Assembly (NCBI GenBank): GCA_046049215.1
Contig: JBJOER010000225.1
Span: 1 to 7,593, forward strand
DNA length: 7,593 nucleotides
Direction: 5' to 3'
From: JAJTFW01 sp046049215
GTDB taxonomy: Bacteria > Bacteroidota > Bacteroidia > AKYH767-A > OLB10
Part shown: positions 5,842 to 7,593 of the stretch, piece after piece
How positions within the stretch are numbered: the first letter of the stretch is position 1
Layout of the letters: each line of letters opens with the position of its first letter
The notes under the pieces: generated by a model
Database searches by the model: none
What the model saw: only the letters and a program-made list of their open reading frames with translations
Told to the model about the DNA's origin: nothing
Made by a program: the position numbers and the translations under genes

Positions 5842-6992
5842 TTGGGCTGGGTGGTAGGGGTGTCTGGTGAAGTCAGTTGAAAAACGCCATCGACCATGTG
5901 TTTCCAATCGTATTTCTTTTTTTCTTCTTTGACTTCTTCCACAAGTTTATCGAGAACACCGGATGCATACGTTTTGTGTATAGCCAGTGCTATGGCAACA
6001 GGATCCCGTGGTACAACCCATCCTGTTTTTCCGTCGTGAACGATTTCGGGTAAACCACCCACGTCGGTCACGATCATGGGTTTGTTGAAATGGAATGCCA
6101 TCTGGGAGATGCCGCTTTGAGTAGCGGAGTGGTAAGGCTGCACAACGATGTCGGCTGCTGAGAAGTAATGACGCACTTCGTCGTCAGGGATGTAATCGTT
6201 TCGCAGTATGAACCTGTCGGTCAGGTTCAGTTCTTTGATGCGTTGGGTGTACGGGGCCTGGTCTTCGTAAAACTCACCTGCGACGATCACCTTGCCGTCG
6301 AAATCGTCCAGGATCGGTTGGGCCATCGCTTCGATCAGCAGGTCGAGTCCTTTGTATCCACGGATGAATCCGAAGAAGAGGATGCACCGTGTTTGCGGCT
6401 CAAGTCCAAGCCGGATCCGGGCCTCGGCCGGTGGAATCAACGGGCCGTAATGATCGTAAATCGGGTGGGGGATGAGCAGTGCTTTCTTGTTTTTAGTGAA
6501 AGTGCGGAGGTCGTTCAATACCTGCCGCGACATGGCAATGAAAACTTCGATGGAGGAGATGAAGTAGTGGGTGAGAAGCCTGTCGCCGGGGCGTTTTTCA
6601 TGCGGTACGACGTTGTCGAGGATGCAAATGGTTCGGGTGTGTCGGTTCAGTCGGGTGATCCGGGCAATGGTGCCGAAGCACGGAGCCATGAACGGCAGCC
6701 AGTACTTGAACACAAGGATGTCCGGCTTGAGACGCATCAGGCGGAGTCCGACCAGGATCCAGTTAAAGGGATTGATCGAGTTGACCGTAGTGACAATGTT
6801 CAGATCCTTGGGTGCAGGGTCGTTGGTCGTTTGGGACTTGCCGGGAAAAAGAAAGGAGGGATACTGCAGGCTGAAAGAGAAGATCGTCACGCGATGGCCT
6901 TCTGCCTGGAAACTGCGGGCGAGGCGTTCGTTGAATGCGGCCAGTCCTCCTCGTAAGGGATGCGCCGGGCCGAGAATCACAATGTGTTTCAA
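5838..6992 (-). CDS. GT4-family glycosyltransferase with TTG start
   Basis: This 384-residue protein is a retaining GT-B glycosyltransferase, probably acting at the cytoplasmic face of the inner membrane on a glycolipid or surface polysaccharide precursor. It begins with a first Rossmann strand and Gly-rich turn, HIVILGPAHPLRGGLAAFNERLA (3-25). The donor-binding half starts near 203 (ILFFGFIRGYKGLDLLIEAM) and contains VIVAGEF (236-241) and PYHSATQSGISQMAFHFNKPMIVTDVGGLPEIV (287-318), where the usual EX7E motif appears as Q292...E317-type divergent spacing. The start codon is TTG (6992-6990); it gives the family-typical N-terminus and overlaps the upstream stop as TTGA, so it is preferred over any internal ATG. 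The C-terminal tail SPDTPTTQPK is polar and probably disordered. It overlaps gmhA by 4 nt. Donor and acceptor cannot be read from the sequence; a heptosyl- or mannosyltransferase role is only a guess from context. Confidence 0.9.
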   Translation of the reverse strand: MKHIVILGPAHPLRGGLAAFNERLARSFQAEGHRVTIFSFSLQYPSFLFPGKSQTTNDPAPKDLNIVTTVNSINPFNWILVGLRLMRLKPDILVFKYWLPFMAPCFGTIARITRLNRHTRTICILDNVVPHEKRPGDRLLTHYFISSIEVFIAMSRQVLNDLRTFTKNKKALLIPHPIYDHYGPLIPPAEARIRLGLEPQTRCILFFGFIRGYKGLDLLIEAMAQPILDDFDGKVIVAGEFYEDQAPYTQRIKELNLTDRFILRNDYIPDDEVRHYFSAADIVVQPYHSATQSGISQMAFHFNKPMIVTDVGGLPEIVHDGKTGWVVPRDPVAIALAIHKTYASGVLDKLVEEVKEEKKKYDWKHMVDGVFQLTSPDTPTTQPK

Positions 6993-7593
6993 GGACGGTT
7001 GATTTCTTCGGCGATGAGGTACTGGTTTCGTTCCGTGTTTGATCGACCAACCAACTCACTGACAAATCCGGCCAGAAAAAGTTGCGTGCCGATGATCATA
7101 CTGGTAAGTGATAGGTAAAAGGAGGGCCTGTCGGTCAACAGTCGTGCATATTCGTTATTGTAAACTGCCCATAGCTTGCTTGCTCCAAGATAAGCGGCCA
7201 ATAGGAAGCCGAAAGCGAACATGAACGTACCGATGGTGCCGAAAAGGTGCATCGGTCGCTTTCCGAAGCGGGAAACGAACGTGATGGAAAGCAGGTCAAG
7301 GAATCCGTTGATGAAACGCTCGAGTCCGAATTTGGTGGTTCCGTATTTCCGAGCCCTGTGTTCAACCACTTTCTCTCCAATACGTCCGAATCCTGCCCAT
7401 TTGGCGATCACGGGTATGTACCGGTGCATTTCACCATAGACTTCAATCGACTTCACTACCTCCATCCGGTAAGCCTTGAGTCCGCAATTGAAATCGTGCA
7501 GGTGATCGATACCCGACATTTTCCGGGTGGCCCAGTTGAAGAGTTTCGTGGGGATGGTCTTGCTGAGTGGGTCGTGGCGCTTCTGCTTCCAGC
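6989..7593 (-). CDS. Polyprenyl-phosphate glycosyltransferase, GT2 (DPM1/GtrB-like), partial: N-terminus outside window
   Basis: The 200 visible residues are the C-terminal part of a GT2 enzyme that transfers a sugar from a nucleotide donor to undecaprenyl (or related) phosphate at the inner membrane. The frame is open to the right edge, beginning WKQKRHDPLSKTIPTKLFNW, so it does not start at the internal ATG 7519. Diagnostic segments are HDFNCGLKAYR (32-42 of the visible part), the MHRYIPVIA stretch and HRARKYGTTKFG (77-88). Two hydrophobic helices follow (about 114-135 and 157-180), the two-helix C-terminus seen in GtrB/ArnC-like members. The donor Asp motif lies outside the window. Its TGA at 6991-6989 overlaps the TTG of the GT4 gene by 4 nt, so this is an operon. 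The operon promoter must lie further right. Confidence 0.92.
   Translation of the reverse strand, partial: WKQKRHDPLSKTIPTKLFNWATRKMSGIDHLHDFNCGLKAYRMEVVKSIEVYGEMHRYIPVIAKWAGFGRIGEKVVEHRARKYGTTKFGLERFINGFLDLLSITFVSRFGKRPMHLFGTIGTFMFAFGFLLAAYLGASKLWAVYNNEYARLLTDRPSFYLSLTSMIIGTQLFLAGFVSELVGRSNTERNQYLIAEEINRP

Noticed and set aside
5842..5907. A 22-residue N-terminal extension of GmhA
   Set aside because: The added residues overlap the GT4 coding sequence, do not resemble the family, and would shift the conserved His61/Glu65/Gln172/His180 numbering. ATG 5841 in an ATGA overlap is better.
6168..6956. A 262-residue open frame on the plus strand opposite the GT4 gene
   Set aside because: It is antisense to a clearly recognisable glycosyltransferase, has no family motif, and is explained by codon bias of the real gene.
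1..7593. CRISPR array, tRNA/rRNA, insertion sequence or phage genes
   Set aside because: No regularly spaced repeats, RNA-gene-like sequence, transposase frame or terminal repeats were seen; the genes present are ordinary chromosomal ones.

Overview
The window looks like chromosomal DNA of a Bacteroidota bacterium, probably an environmental lineage of moderate GC (my impression; not computed). Three things point that way. Protein types: a stand-alone transketolase N-terminal subunit, a MutS2-type ATPase without Smr domain, and a transglycosylase of a layout I associate with this phylum. Expression signals: none of the seven visible start sites has a Shine-Dalgarno-like purine box, and all three genes transcribed away from the two large intergenic gaps, plus one more, have a Bacteroidota-type TAnnTTTG -7 box upstream in the correct orientation.

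Layout, left to right. 1-273 (-): N-terminal 91 residues of a transketolase N-terminal subunit, running off the left edge. 274-435: divergent promoter region. 436-2550 (+): MutS2-family ATPase without Smr domain and with a Lys/Glu/Gly tail encoded by a 38-nt pure purine run. 2551-2566: 16-bp convergent junction with a stem-loop. 2567-3970 (-): secreted or lipid-anchored lytic transglycosylase with C-terminal TPR-like helices. 3971-4179: second divergent promoter region, with an 8-bp inverted repeat. 4180-4647 (+): unrecognised 155-residue protein. 4659-7593 (-): a glycan operon read right to left: polyprenyl-phosphate glycosyltransferase (GT2, 5' end outside the window), GT4 glycosyltransferase, phosphoheptose isomerase GmhA, and a HAD phosphatase resembling GmhB. 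Its first two junctions are 4-nt stop/start overlaps (TTGA and ATGA), so the genes are probably translationally coupled.

How the genes fit together. GmhA (sedoheptulose-7-phosphate to glycero-manno-heptose 7-phosphate) and a heptose-bisphosphate-type phosphatase supply two of the four steps to a nucleotide-activated heptose. The kinase and nucleotidyltransferase are not in the window. Transketolase, although transcribed separately, belongs to the pentose phosphate pathway that makes sedoheptulose-7-phosphate. The two glycosyltransferases probably build a surface glycan or lipid-linked sugar. MutS2 and the transglycosylase look like unrelated housekeeping neighbours.

I found no CRISPR array, RNA gene, mobile element or obvious new defence system. 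The most useful observations are two genes whose -7 boxes sit exactly 6 nt before the ATG (possible leaderless mRNAs), the TTG start of the GT4 gene fixed by a TTGA overlap, the Smr-less MutS2 with its purine tail, and the GmhB-like phosphatase that lacks the zinc-loop cysteines.
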